A DNA stretch of 64,000 nt, taken from NCBI GenBank assembly GCA_030844895.1, contig CM061225.1, positions 98,557,188-98,621,187 on the forward strand, read 5' to 3'. A model generated the notes under the pieces. That model searched no databases. It had not been told where the DNA came from and saw only the letters and a list, made by a program, of their open reading frames with translations. The DNA is from Ambrosia x helenae (taxonomy: Eukaryota; Streptophyta; Magnoliopsida; Asterales; Asteraceae). Below are positions 1 through 10,439 of this stretch, one piece after another; positions within the stretch are counted from its first letter, which is position 1, and the number at the start of each line of letters is the position of its first letter. A program made the translations under genes and the position numbers.

Positions 1-61
1 GCAGTCAGGAAATCTTGGGCATTCGCTAAAAAGGGTATTCGCCAAAGTTTTTTTTGTGGCT

Positions 62-240
62 TTAGGGGGCGGTGTCCTTATCAGAGAAATCGCTAAGATC
101 GAACTCTGAGAGAGTGTTATTTAGGCGTTCGAGGGCCTGCACGTAATCCGAGTCCGGGCCGACAACCCTGCTATTCCGTAGGATGTGGTCCTGCAGCTTC
201 CAAGACTGAACTCTCAACGCCACAAAAGCATAAACCGATA
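62..240 (-). pseudogene. C-terminal fragment of an unidentified protein
   Basis: On the minus strand an open frame runs from about 240 down to a TAA at 62-64. It reads roughly FVALRVQSWKLQDHILRN, continues through VVGPDSDYVQALERLNN, and ends in an acidic SEFDLSDFSDKDTAP. The composition looks protein-like: few rare residues and an amphipathic helix around YVQALERLNN. I do not recognise the family. It may be the tail of a plant transposon protein, because everything nearby is repetitive. No start codon or splice context could be fixed. Confidence 0.35.
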
Positions 241-329
241 GATTTTTTTGTTTGTTTGGAATTCGGATATACTCCCTAAACTTCGTTAACTATAAGATGA
301 TTTTTTTTTTTACATACATGTTAATTTTA

Positions 330-773
330 GGAGAAATGCCACACAAATGTAACCAAGTTTGCTTGGTGTTCTAATTAAGTCACTCAAACTTTTTTTGTCT
401 CTCTAAAGTCACTCAAGTTTCATTTATTGTTCTAATACTATGTAATTACCAGGTCATCAGGTCACCTTCTTTTTTTTTTTCTTTTTTTTCTTTCATTTTA
501 ATGCTTATGTGGATATTATTTTTATTAGGTGGCTTTTATAAAATGAAGTATTTCAAAAAAAATATATATATATTATTTTAAATTTTACACATTTAAAAAA
601 TTTATTAAAAAATCCTAAAACCTGACACATCATCACTTTAACCTGGAAACCTGATAATTACATACTATTAAAACAATAAATTAAACTTGAGTGACTTTAG
701 ATAGACAAAAAAAGTTTGAGTGACTTAATTGGAACAGCTAGCAAACTTGGTTACATTTCTACAAAGTTACCCC
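330..773. mobile_element. MULE-type MITE with 9-bp TSD (family M9, copy 1)
   Basis: A 444-bp foldback element lies between two copies of the 9-bp sequence TTAATTTTA at 321-329 and 774-782. The ends are inverted repeats: the left arm contains AATGTAACCAAGTTTGCT and the right arm carries its complement near 735-760. TCACTCAAACTTTTTTTGTC and its complement lie farther in. The middle is AT-rich and noncoding. A 9-bp TSD is typical of Mutator-like elements. A second copy of the same size is at 57056-57500. Confidence 0.8.
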
Positions 774-889
774 TTAATTTTACATTAGACTTTTGTAAAA
801 GTAGATCGACAATTCAAGGAAGATGTTTGAAGAGAGTGGTGTCTTAGAAGTTAGTAGTGTAAGCAAAAAAATCAAAAAAAATATTAATT

Positions 890-1430
890 TAACCAAATCG
901 AACTGAACCAAATATCCCAATAAATCATTTTTTAATGTTTGTTTTTTTTTTTTTTTGGAAGGCATTTTTTAATGTTTGTTATATAATGATTTAGAAGTTA
1001 GTGGTTTTATTCTTGAATGTTAAGTATTTATAACAAGAACATTAATATGTTTATTTATTTTTGAATGATTTATCCATTGTCCATAAGAAATACCAAAATT
1101 TAGCATAAAAATAATTAATTTTTAAAGTATTACAAAGGAAAATGTCTTAATAAAAACTTTGGAGAAACATAAAAATAGTTTAGAGTGTTAGGTTTATGTG
1201 AACAATATTAATTTAAAAGGTTAAATATATTAACGTAAATGTAAACATCTAGAAAAGATTCTTAAATTTTGAATTATACGTTTTATTTTTAAATATTACG
1301 TAATTATACTCCAAAAACTGAAAAACTGAACCGTTAATGGAACCAAAAAACCAAAAACCAAACACTTCAGTTATTGTTATGGTTTTACCATAAAACTGAA
1401 CCGAACCGAACCATCCCTACCTAGAAGTTA
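890..1430 (+). repeat. Dispersed AT-rich repeat with AACCGAACC-type end (copy 1)
   Basis: This stretch aligns by eye with 62390-62885 in the same orientation. Shared blocks include AATTTAAAAGGTTAAATATA, TAGCATAAAAATAA and TTAATAAAAACTTT. It ends in the low-complexity AAACTGAACCGAACCGAACC motif seen in many plant foldback repeats. No ORF or clear TIR was found. The class is unknown; a non-autonomous DNA element is likely. Confidence 0.6.
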
Positions 1431-1693
1431 GAATCACAGATGTGAACGGTTCTTTCAAAAAAAATGGAGCCTAATAAAAAAAGCAGTCGGTAAATTTTTA
1501 GTCCTTTTTTTTTTAAATGCTCAACCCTAGATACAAATTTCTTTAGACATGATACATAAATGTTTTAAGGGTGTCTTTCTCTCTTATTTCATATGGTTTT
1601 CTTCATGAACCAATACACCATTAAGTGTTTCTTTCGTAACGTTTATAGGTTGTCATGATTCTCTGCTTAAAATTAGTTTTGCATTAAACATCT

Positions 1694-2278
1694 CATGAAG
1701 TGGGAGTCTTGGGTTCCTTTGAAGGTTAATTTGTTACTCTGGAGGGCGGAGATGGATCGACATCCTACCAGGATCGCTCTTCTTAGGAGGTGAATTAACA
1801 TTCAAGATGTTTCGTGTGTTTTATGTAATTCGGATGATGAGAGCTTTGATCATATTTTTACAGGTTGCGGATTCTCTATGGGTGTTTGGTCGATTATTGA
1901 TAGTTGGTGGAAGATTGGTCTGATTTTTGCTTTTGATTTCTCCGATCTTTTAATGATTCATGAGTCGATTGCGGGTTCCAAATGGGGGTAAAGATTATGA
2001 AGGGGATAGTTATGACAAGATGTTGGGCTAAATGGAGAGCTCGGGCCTCGGACTAATAGGCTTTTTGATGGGGATTCTCTAAGGTTTGTGACGTGGGGGC
2101 AACGATTAAGTTTTTGTACTTCTTGTGGCTTCGGAGTCGCTCTAAGTTTAGGTCCTTCAATGGAAGGATTGGGTCGTTTATCCGTTATATATTTTATAAT
2201 GGTTTTCCTTGGCGGTCCTTGATTTGAGGGCGGGCTCATTTTAATGAAGTTTACCTTTAAAAAAATAAAAAAAAATTA
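1694..2278 (+). pseudogene. LINE reverse transcriptase 3' end (zinc-binding region), degenerate
   Basis: Plus-strand translation from 1695 gives MKWESWVPLKVNLLLWRAEM, then a TGA, then INIQDVSCVLCNSDDESFDH and a C-terminal region with AFDFSDLL. This matches the zf-RVT domain at the C-terminus of plant LINE polymerases: the WVPLK..LLWR motif, then CxxC, H and C. The frame is broken by stops, and an A-rich tail (AAAAAAATAAAAAAAAATT) follows at about 2259-2278. It is a 5'-truncated, dead insertion. Confidence 0.8.
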
Positions 2279-2280
2279 AG

Positions 2281-2760
2281 GTTCTACTTCACATGCACAG
2301 GCAGACATAATTCATTAAAACTTCAATATGCTTGTTTATTTCTCACTACTCATTTAAGCATTTTATCTTAGATTTAGGCTGATAAATTATCATGTCTTAT
2401 TTTGCTACTTTTGTTTTCAATTATTAAAAGGTATTTTGGAAATATAATGCATTTATTTTGAAAACTTCATCACATGCCTATATGGTCCAGAAAGCAACAC
2501 AAACGTTAACGTGTAGATATAGCCTCACGTTGCATTAAACACCACCACCACCTATTTCCTATAGCTACATTGCCATAATTCCCCTAACAATGTTCAATTA
2601 TCCATTAGATACAAACAATACACCCAAATGCAAATACATTTTCACACACCTATATCCACATATAATTATATAAACTAGCTTAAGATTCACCAAACTACAA
2701 TAGTTTTTATATATTTTTAAATAACCAACTCTTAATAAATATATTTTTCCATTAACATAA
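2281..2760. other. AT-rich spacer, nothing identified
   Basis: No coding frame with protein-like composition, no terminal repeats and no RNA gene were seen on either strand. Confidence 0.5.
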
Positions 2761-2900
2761 AAGGGTAAATTACATAACGATGGTAGGTAGGCGGGCAACA
2801 AGCTACGCCGCCACCCCTTTTTGAATAGAAAATCCTAATCTGCTAAAAACAAAACCCCGCCCTTGGGGTGGAAAAGTTGTTGTGCAACAATTATATTATA
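2761..2900 (-). pseudogene. 3' end of a retroelement protein (REL-like family), fragment a
   Basis: The complement reads as the C-terminal signature of a family seen several times in this window: a FSTP.AGF stretch, then IFYSKRGG (a shifted form of FSIQKGVAA), then LVARLPT-like codons at GGTAGGTAGGCGGGCAACAAG. It is frameshifted and lies just downstream of the LRR gene. The best-preserved relative is at 46037-46480. Confidence 0.55.
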
Positions 2901-3091
2901 TTTTATATAATATGTGAAGTTTACATCACGATATAATCATCGCATCGAGCATCAAGTTGTGTTACAACTACCCATGACAAGTAGTGGATCATAATTATCA
3001 GCCATAAGACCAAAATATTGTTCAATCTATATCTAACCATACCCTAATTCATGTTAAAAGGGGTTTCATATTACATTATAAGATTAAATCA

Positions 3092-4786
3092 TTACACGAA
3101 AAAGATAATTGTTGTAAACACACTCCAAATGAGACATATCCTATTAAATTTGTTTCCTAAGGAGATGAAAGAAGTCGGGTAATGAGAATCAAGAGAATCG
3201 GAATTTTGATTCTCATTACCCAACTTCAAACCAGAATCACCAAGACTAACCTCATTTAACATGACTTCCCGGCACGCCTTCACCTTAAACGGTCCTAATC
3301 TCATAGGCATCAAACCGACTGGGAGACACAAGTCAGAGTTATTCCAAGCCCCAAAGCGCCTTCCCATTTTATCATAAAACCCTCGAGGAAATTTGAGCTC
3401 TCCCGCGAGCTTGTTTTCATATACGTATAACGAAGTCAAATCAGGTAATTCCGCCAGTTTTGGTGTAAGATTTCCCGAGAGATTATTGTAACTAAGACCC
3501 AAAAATCTTAGTCTTCTCATTTGAGAAACGGATTCCGGGATCCCACCCGTCAACCGTGTGCTTGAAAGATCCAAAACCACAAGCCCTTGAAGATTTTGCC
3601 ACTCAATGTTCATGAGATCACCTCCTATAGGGTTTCTTGACAAAACCAACTCTTGTAATGAACTCATTTCTTGAATTGACTTAGTCAAACCACCAGAAAA
3701 CTTGTTGTTACTAAGATCCAAGAGTGTTAGATTCTTCATATTGCTAATCTCACTTGGGATATTCCCTTCTAATTGGTTTTCACTCAAGTCAAGCTTCAAG
3801 AGAGAAGTCAACCCTCCAAAAGTCAAAGGTAATTTCCCATCTAGTGAGTTTCTACTCAAATCCATGATCAATAACTCACTCAAATAACCATAACTATCTC
3901 CGATTTTGCCGGTGAACCGATTCCCGGATAAAACCAATCTTTTCAAATGTCTCAAGTTACCGATGTTGTCCGGCAGCCCACCTGATAATCCGTTTGCGAT
4001 TAGCACTAACGATTGAAGCTTTTCGAGCTGACCAAAAGAGGTTGGAATGGGTCCGGTCAGACCAAGGTTTGACCGGAACTCGAGAGACTCTAGACTACCC
4101 GAAAACGCAGTCCAGTTTCCAGAATGAAATGCAAAAGGTGGGGTGGAAAAACAATTGAAAAATGCTAATGATTTTAGGTATTTGAGTTGGAACAAAAGGG
4201 GGCTGAATTTAGCATTTGGACCACATGTAAGGGAGTTATCTTGGATGGAACCAATGTTTAAGTCTGTCACATACCAAAATCCATCAAAACTATCACAAGA
4301 AACACCCTGTCAAACAAAAGAATAAACATTAAAGGTTTTATATTTTGTCAAATAAGTCTCAATAACATATAACTGTCACTTAACTTTTTTCCAAGAACAT
4401 ACAACTAGAAATAGTTTATGCATGCAAAGATGAGCACCCAACACATACAACTAGAAATATTTTCTGTAAAACTATAATTGTGCATAACATAATATATATG
4501 TATACACAATTCAAGCATTTTTTTATTATAATCATAAATATTAATAATCTTTATACATCTAAATTTCATTAAAATATATAAATAATATTACATTTATTGT
4601 GTATGGTTGTTTAGTGTTGCGTGTCTAATATTTCATTGTATATGAAGACTGGTCACATTTAGTAAACAAGTTTTTAGTTTAGGCATGAGCTCAAATCAAA
4701 CTCTAAATAAGCCCAATCCAATTTACGCTTTTAACAAACCGGTAAATATTTTACTATTAAGTCCTGGAATGAAATTCTTGTATTTT

Positions 4787-4828
<42 letters not shown>

Positions 4829-5432
4829 ACAAGGTAAAAATAGTAACTCCATATTCAAATTTGTCAAAGATTTTAAAAGTTTAAAACTCTTATTATTTTC
4901 CGTTCAAAAATTCTTTCAAAAGATTTTGATACTTTTGGAGGCCTTGTTCCCGAAGCAATCCGCTTTTTAGAGTGAGTGCAAAAAGTGATGCATAGTAACT
5001 CTCCGATGGCCAAGGACCAAGGTTTTTGCTATCTAAAAAGTGGTGGCGACGCAGCTTGTGCCCGTTTACCAGTTGCCCACTTGTAAAAAGTTGATGGTTT
5101 TTTTAATATGTAAAAAAATAAAGATTAAAAAAAAACATGTGATAGACATCATACACTTCAAGATGAACAAGTGTAAACTCAAAAAAGAAAAATTAAACAT
5201 GAGAGAGTACCTGAATTGGAGTCCAACCACAAGGATCCGGATAAAGACCCGACCCATTCCACCCTTCACCTACAAACCCTTGAATAGCTGAATACAAAGC
5301 TTCCTGCTCTGTTTTCACCATTGGAGCACCTCCTTCCACACCTTCATACTCTCCATCTTCTCCATTCACACACATTACAATCAAACACAATATCACAATC
5401 ACAACCAACCCATTTCCACTAATTAACCCCAT
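3092..5432 (-). CDS. PII-2: LRR protein, PIRIFORMOSPORA INDICA-INSENSITIVE 2-like
   Basis: Two exons on the minus strand encode about 478 residues: exon 1 is 5432-5211 and exon 2 is 4306-3092. The donor GT follows CAG at 5211, the acceptor AG is at 4308-4307, and the junction is phase 0, rebuilding CGWTPIQ|GVSCD. Residues 1-24 form a signal peptide (VVIVILCLIVMCVNG). TEQEALYSAIQGFVGEGWNG (41-60) and YPDPCGWTPIQ are hallmark PII-2 sequences. About ten LRRs of the LxxLxLSxNxFxG type span residues 145-377. A capping region with C401 and C419 follows, then a hydrophobic tail (464-478) that could be a GPI or membrane anchor. There is no kinase domain, as expected for this family, which is a cell-surface protein required for growth promotion by a root endophyte in Arabidopsis. 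Length fits the family. Function here is inferred from similarity. Confidence 0.93.
4307..5210 (-). other. Intron of the PII-2-like gene
   Basis: This 904-bp intron has GT/AG borders (minus strand GTACTCTC...TTTGACAG). It holds a homopolymer A tract at about 4791-4827 and a sense-to-plus retroelement fragment at 4922-5120, so it has been enlarged by insertions. Confidence 0.9.
4922..5120 (+). pseudogene. REL-like retroelement fragment b, inside the intron
   Basis: Plus-strand codons read DFDTFGGLVPEAIRFLE, a stop, then VQKVMHSNSPMAKDQGF and, after a shift, VATQL...PVYQLP. These match the C-terminal segment FDTFG.LAPEALRFLARV of the family at 46037-46480. An A-rich tail with AATAAAGATTAAAAAAAAA follows. 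The fragment is antisense to the PII-2-like gene and its frame is broken. Confidence 0.65.
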
Positions 5433-6213
5433 CTATAGTTTTCCCTTCACCCAAAAACACTGAAAACAGAGCAAAAAACAGAGCAAAAACAGGGCAAAAA
5501 ACAGAGCAAAAACAGGGGATTTGAATATTTGATCCTGAAGAGAACAGAAGTAGAGAAATAAACTGAAATTAGAACAGTATAACTGTGATTGATCCTATCC
5601 TTTACTAAAAACAAAGATCAATTGAATTATATCCGACGAATTAGATAAAGATGAATGAATTTAGAATGTTGAACACCGAAAAACAGAGCATATGAAACAA
5701 AGATGATTGAACAAGAAATCCACATGGGGTGTTGTCGAAATTGCATAAAACAAAAGACCCATTAATATTTGATCAAAACAAAGTATGAATTTGGTTGATG
5801 TAGTTATGAACATGTAAGGAAGGATCGAGTGTCAGGTCTGTTGTCTATAACAGAGAGCAAAGATAGAAGAGGAAAGAGGGAAATATGTAGAGTTACAGAG
5901 AAGGGGCAGGCGGCATGATCGTACATTAAACAGGATCTAACAGCTAAAAGTTTAATTATTCACACTTTTCTATGCGATTGTTCAATAAATGTTGGAGATT
6001 ATAGATTGTGACTTTGCCAAAGAGATAAAGATAGATCAGTATACAAAGATTGTATTGCAGTTGTGTATGCGTAGTAATTTGTGTTTAGAGATTATTGTTA
6101 TGGGAAAACGTGCTGTGTTGTTATTAAAGAGACATATAGCCTCCTTTTAACCATAGCGACTGAAGGGTCTATTAAAATTATTAATTATATACATACGTAT
6201 CGATACATATACA
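5433..6213 (-). promoter_or_regulatory. 5' flank / leader of the PII-2-like gene
   Basis: This is the upstream region of the minus-strand gene. Next to the start codon (5463-5517) lies a short tandem run of ACAGAGCAAAAA-like units, probably in the 5' UTR. I saw no clear TATA box, so the transcription start is not assigned. No other gene lies here. Confidence 0.4.
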
Positions 6214-6230
6214 CACCCTAGGGGCTATTT

Positions 6231-6429
6231 TTTTTATCGGTTAAGAACATCACCTAGGTATTCCGTTTCGAATCTCATTTTCGCATCGTCCCTAAGGGCA
6301 TAAGCCTTTTCAACGTCAAGGGGTGTATTTTTGTAGGCCCTAGGATTCGAACCGTGTACCTCTCCCGGGCGGGAACCTCCGTAAGGAGTAAACCCTCCCA
6401 CCTCTCCCCAACTGAGCTGGGGTCATTGG
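6231..6429 (-). mobile_element. tRNA-derived SINE (family S1)
   Basis: A 199-bp body is flanked by a perfect 17-bp TSD, CACCCTAGGGGCTATTT, at 6214-6230 and 6430-6446. On the minus strand it starts CCAATGACCCCAGCTCAGTT. That region holds a box-A-like GCTCAGTTGGGGAGAGG, and GGTTCGAATCC (box B) follows about 65 bp on. It ends in a short A run. The TSD covers the outer end of the neighbouring Tourist-like element. A relative lies at 19845-20040. Confidence 0.88.
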
Positions 6430-6436
6430 CACCCTA

Positions 6437-7142
6437 GGGGCTATTTAGTTGATTAAATGTAGAAGAGTTGATGGCCAAAATCGTTCTTGAGGTTTTGTCA
6501 TTTTGCTACATCAGTTCATAATCGAAACTTTGTATATCTGGTCCTTCTGTTTTGCATTTTGTTGTCAAATTCGTCCCTGACACCAAATTCAGTTAACTAT
6601 TTTCGTTAACTTTGGGGGTATTTTTGTCTTTTTGGCTGCCCCTTTTAAAACTCAATTTAATCAGAGTTATTCATACTCCAGAAGATAAAATACCCAGATG
6701 TAAAAATGGGACAGTCAAAAAGACAAAAATATCCCCAGATTTAACAACAATAGTTAACTGGGTTTAGTGTCAAAGACAAATTTGGCAACAGAGTGTAAAA
6801 CAGAAGGAACCAGATGTAAAAAGTTTTGATTTTGGACTGATGTAGCAAAACTGGTCAAACATCAGGAACGATTTTGGCCATTAACTCAATGCAGAATTAT
6901 TAAAAGATCTGAATGGTTAAATATTGAACCATTAAGTTGGACCTTTTAATGGTTAGTTTTCTTGTCCCACATTGATAGGAGAGTCTCATTAAGGTTCAAC
7001 ATAGTTCAGTGCTTAATGGTTCAGCTACAACCCAAGTCTTCATGGTTTAGCCTTAACCATTTCATTCAGAAGCTTAAACAAACGCGCTAAATGCTTAATC
7101 ATTTAACATTAAATGGTTCATAGCCTCATGACAAACAGCCCC
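6437..7142. mobile_element. Tourist-like (PIF/Harbinger) MITE, disrupted
   Basis: The left end GGGGCTATTTAGTTGATTAA and the right end ACAAACAGCCCC match the intact relative at 43842-44156, as does the internal sequence (GGTTAGTTTTCTTGTCCCACATTG). Flanking CTA/TTA would be a decayed TWA duplication. A 9-bp-TSD MITE splits it at 6465-6887, and a SINE inserted at its left terminus. Confidence 0.8.
6465..6887. mobile_element. MITE with 9-bp TSD and long inverted arms, nested
   Basis: A 423-bp foldback begins GAGTTGATGGCCAAAATCGT and ends with the complement (CGATTTTGGCCATTAACTC). The arms are about 170-190 bp, with matching CTTCTGTTTTGCATTTTGTT and its complement. The flanks are AATGTAGAA at 6456-6464 and AATGCAGAA at 6888-6896, a 9-bp TSD with one change. 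This fits a Mutator-like non-autonomous element. It interrupts the Tourist-like MITE. Confidence 0.82.
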
Positions 7143-7400
7143 TTAGTGCGTGGAGATCCTCATGGTTATGGTTTTAGTTTTTCTATCCTAAAAATTCTTG
7201 GAATTATTCTTGGAATAACTGTTAAAAAATATATAGTCTGTAGTGTTTTATCCTAATTTTTTTTGGAATAGTTGTTAAAAAATTATACATATCTACACAC
7301 TAATAAACGTGTTAATACAAAACAATTCTTGAGCGTGTTAATACACACACTAATAAACGTGTTAGGTTTGCTTAGATAAGTTTGGGAAACATATGGTCCA
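7143..7400. other. Spacer, nothing identified
   Basis: AT-rich sequence with small direct repeats (ACACACTAATAAACGTGTTA occurs twice near 7295-7362). No coding or RNA signature was seen. Confidence 0.5.
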
Positions 7401-7800
7401 CTGCAAGGAGTTATCGGGGTTAAAGTGTCGTCATGACTTGGTTCATGATGTTTTGTAGGATGTTCTCATGCGGGTGGGGATATCAACAAATAAAGAGTCC
7501 CTAGTGAACTTTCTGATAGACCCGCTGAAGGGGAGGTCTACTTTGCACCCAACGGATGTTCTTCTATTTGTGTGGGCAAGTGGGAAACATGCATGTGTAT
7601 ACCTCACTGGAGTAACCCCCCCCCCCCCCCCCCCATGTTGGCCTCAGGGATGGGATAATGGGTTTATGAGAGGACAGGCAGGCAGGCGGAATCAAAGAAA
7701 GTGAAGAAGCATGATAAAGTTTGTGTTGATAATCAACATGTTTTCGTCTCTTTTGCCATCGAGACTTTTTGGCTTTTTGACTCAAAGAGCCATTAGATTT
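7400..7800 (+). pseudogene. REL-like retroelement fragment c
   Basis: Plus-strand translation follows the family order. SLVNFLIDPLKGRSTLHPTD and VLLFVWASGKHACVYLTGV are clear. A C homopolymer at about 7616-7634 destroys the frame. Then come a GLRDxGF.RGQA-like stretch and DNQHVF. The conserved core is (R/H)PxDVLxF...GKHACVxLTG. In this copy the usual acidic residue of VDLTG is Y. It is a dead copy. Confidence 0.7.
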
Positions 7801-8245
7801 TTTTGATAAAGTGCAAAGGACTCGTACATAGAAATTTCCCGATCCTTAGGAACCAAGGATTTGTCTTCAGTTGGATATGTTTTGCTATTAAAATTGGGGT
7901 TACAGTACATCTTGTTGTCCGTTAGCCTGTCATGCTGCTATAAATTTACTTTTTTTTTTATTATGGAAAGAAAGGGATAAGATAAAACTTTAAAAGTAAT
8001 AAAAAAATATAAAATTTTATTTTAGAAAATAGGGATAATCAAATAAGATACAAATAACATCCTCTTATATAAAATAATACATATTAAAAAAAAAGTCATA
8101 CTATAAATAAAATATGTATCTTTTTAATAAAATAAGACTAAAGTTTTTAAAACTATAAATTTAATAATACGAAGCCACATATTGTTATTTAAGTTTTAAA
8201 ATTTGTTTCAACACAAACTCAATTAAAAAAATATCATAATTATAT
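7800..8245. other. AT-rich spacer, nothing identified
   Basis: Simple A/T runs dominate. No inverted termini or coding potential was seen. Confidence 0.5.
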
Positions 8246-8257
8246 CAACCAAAAAGG

Positions 8258-8386
8258 ACCAATGACCTCTTGGTCTAGTGGTGTGATGTCCCCTCTTACA
8301 AATGTAAAGTTGTGGGTTCAAATCATTGCAAATGCAAGGTAGGGTTAAATAAAGGTGTAACAAAAATTTGCCGTAAAAAAAAATAC
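8258..8386 (+). mobile_element. Short tRNA-derived SINE (family S2)
   Basis: A 129-bp insert lies between copies of the 12-bp TSD CAACCAAAAAGG (8246-8257 and 8387-8398). It carries a box-A-like TGGTCTAGTGGTGTGATG and a box-B-like GGGTTCAAATC about 45 bp downstream, and ends GCCGTAAAAAAAAATAC. The size and the two boxes at tRNA spacing make this a confident SINE. It is not an intact tRNA: the acceptor stem is missing. Confidence 0.85.
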
Positions 8387-8623
8387 CAACCAAAAAGGCA
8401 TTCCTTTTAAAAAAAGAGATTTTTAAATGCAACTTTAAGTACTAGTAAAAGTAAGCGTGGTTATTTTTAATTCAATAAAACTATTTAAAAAGCTATAACG
8501 CTAAGACAAATAGCTGTCTTTGTTACGGTTATTTTTTTTTAATAAATAACAATTAAGTTGAACTCATGTCGCATATGTTAAGCATATGAACTCTTATAAT
8601 CGTGTGAAGAATAATGAAATTAT

Positions 8624-10203
8624 ATTTTTTTTTGGAAAAAAGCTTTCATTCAACAACCGCCAAAACCGGTCCTCAAAACGAGGGCCGACGGCTCAAACCA
8701 CTAAAACATGTACAAAGGATAACGACTCCAATCTTTCCACACTATCCTATTACAATTCGTTCTATTATTAACCCAAAGAAAAGACATCGACTTCACCATA
8801 GAAACAACTCGCTCCACGCTTGGAGATATCCCATTAAAAACCGTCTCGTTCCTTACCTTCCAAATCGCCCATAAAGTGACGATAACAATCCCATGCACAA
8901 TATTTTTCTTCATCTTGCACCCCGGGACATTTTTATATAATTGTAAGAGGTCTTTTATACTGAACGCGAAGATTGGCGGAATACGACACCACAAGCCGAT
9001 CCTATCCCAAACAGTAGCAGCAATCAAACAATCAACCAGGATGTGCATCTCTGTCTCATTTTTATCATGACACCACGGGCATAACGGGTCCTGAATAATA
9101 ATATTCCGCTGAACTAGCGCTGACCTCGAAGGAATACGGTTCTGCTCCGCTCTCCAAGCCATTATCGAACACTTCAAAGGCACCCAAGAGACCCATTTCA
9201 TTATAAAGTTTGACCTGTACTCGTACCTCTGCAGAAGAAGCTCTACCGTCCCCTTGACTGTACACTCGGATTGCCTTTCTGCCACCCACGTCCAACAGTC
9301 TAAGCCCGAAGACACCTTATATTTATTCACATACTCGCACATCTGCAGCCACTGCAGAAACTCATCTGCAGTCCGAATATTGCGTATCCAGTCCGCGTCC
9401 AGCATCAGCTTGTTGTCATAAACTTTAGTTCTTTCCGCCACGGAGCAATTTTTCCTTTCTTCCAAACGGTACAGCAGCGGCCACTTGTCTCTAAGAGTGA
9501 AGTCTTCTATCCAAACATCTATCCAAAACCTCACAGACTCGCCACTTCCCACATTAGCTCTAAAGCTCTTATATAGCGCCACTGATTCAACTTCAATCCA
9601 GCCACTGTCTTCACAATAGACTTCCATGTACCCGTCGCATACTTGTTCACTGGGAGAGCATCCCACATGTTATCACTTTTATGACAAACTTCAATAACTT
9701 TCGCCCACAACGCATTCTTATTCATACGAAATCTCCAAGCCCATTTAAAGATGAGAGCTTCATTAACAACTTCTAATCTTTTTATTCCCAACCCTCCCAT
9801 TTTTTTTTTTTGGTGTTTTGACTCTATCCCAACTCACCAATGCATCTTATGCCCCGTATTCGAACCCGTCCACAAGAATTTTTTCATGATTCTTTCAAGT
9901 AAATCTACAACCTTTCGCGGCGCTTTATATAAAGAAAAATAGTAAATCGGAAGACTTTCAAGTACGTATTTGATAAGCACCACCCGACCTCCAGTAGATA
10001 AAGTCCTCGCCTTCCAACTCGCCAACCTCGAATCAAACACCTCTATAATTTTCTTCCAACTGGCGCATCTATTCATGTTGGCCCCCACTTTAATTCCCAA
10101 GTAATCGAATGGTAAAGTGTCACTTCTACATCCCAACGTACCCGCCATGGCCTCCGTTTCAACATTACTAGTACCAACCCCGTAGAGATTAGACCTGGAA
10201 TTC
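8624..10203 (-). pseudogene. LINE reverse transcriptase, 3' part, frameshifted
   Basis: Minus-strand frames give the C-terminal half of a plant LINE polymerase. From 10199 down comes SNLYGVGTS, then LPFDYLGIKVGANM, SWKARTLSTGGRVVLIKYVL and LPIYYFSLYKAP. A frameshift leads to MGGLGIKRLEVVNEALIFKW, and another to VSWVPLKCSIMAWRAEQNRI and CPWCHDKNETEMHILVDC, the zf-RVT knuckle. It ends RYPLYMF. The 3' tail is the T run at 8624-8633 on the plus strand. The 5' end stops abruptly where an oppositely oriented LINE piece begins. Confidence 0.85.
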
Positions 10204-10428
10204 CATAGTTTTTCGGGCCTGCAAGGTTTCGCTATGAAGGTGTTCCACGGTCTGGTCATTATTGGTATGTGGAGTCTATGGAGAGCTTGGAATGGTTTAA
10301 AATTCAACGATAAGGCGGCTTGTTTGGAAGACATTATAAGGGAGGTTAAGTTGGTGGGTTTATTTGGGTTAAGAATAGATCCAAATGTAAAGATTTGTTA
10401 TGGTCGAATTGGTGTAAATTTGTTTTGA
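10204..10428 (+). pseudogene. LINE C-terminal fragment, plus strand
   Basis: Translation SFSGLQGFAMKVFHGLVIIG, then MWSLWRAWNGLKFND and EVKLVGLFGLR, is the extreme C-terminus of a LINE polymerase. It is homologous to the minus-strand VHGIVIVTLWAIWKVRNETV of the adjoining copy. It ends at a TGA after GVNLF. It abuts the minus-strand LINE within a few bases, so two independent copies were joined head to head. Confidence 0.75.
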
Positions 10429-10439
10429 TGTAGTTAGTT

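Noticed and set aside
9065..9295. Short ORFs overlapping the LINE at 8624-10203 in other frames and strands
   Set aside because: They are shadows of the reverse transcriptase frame; none has its own protein signature.
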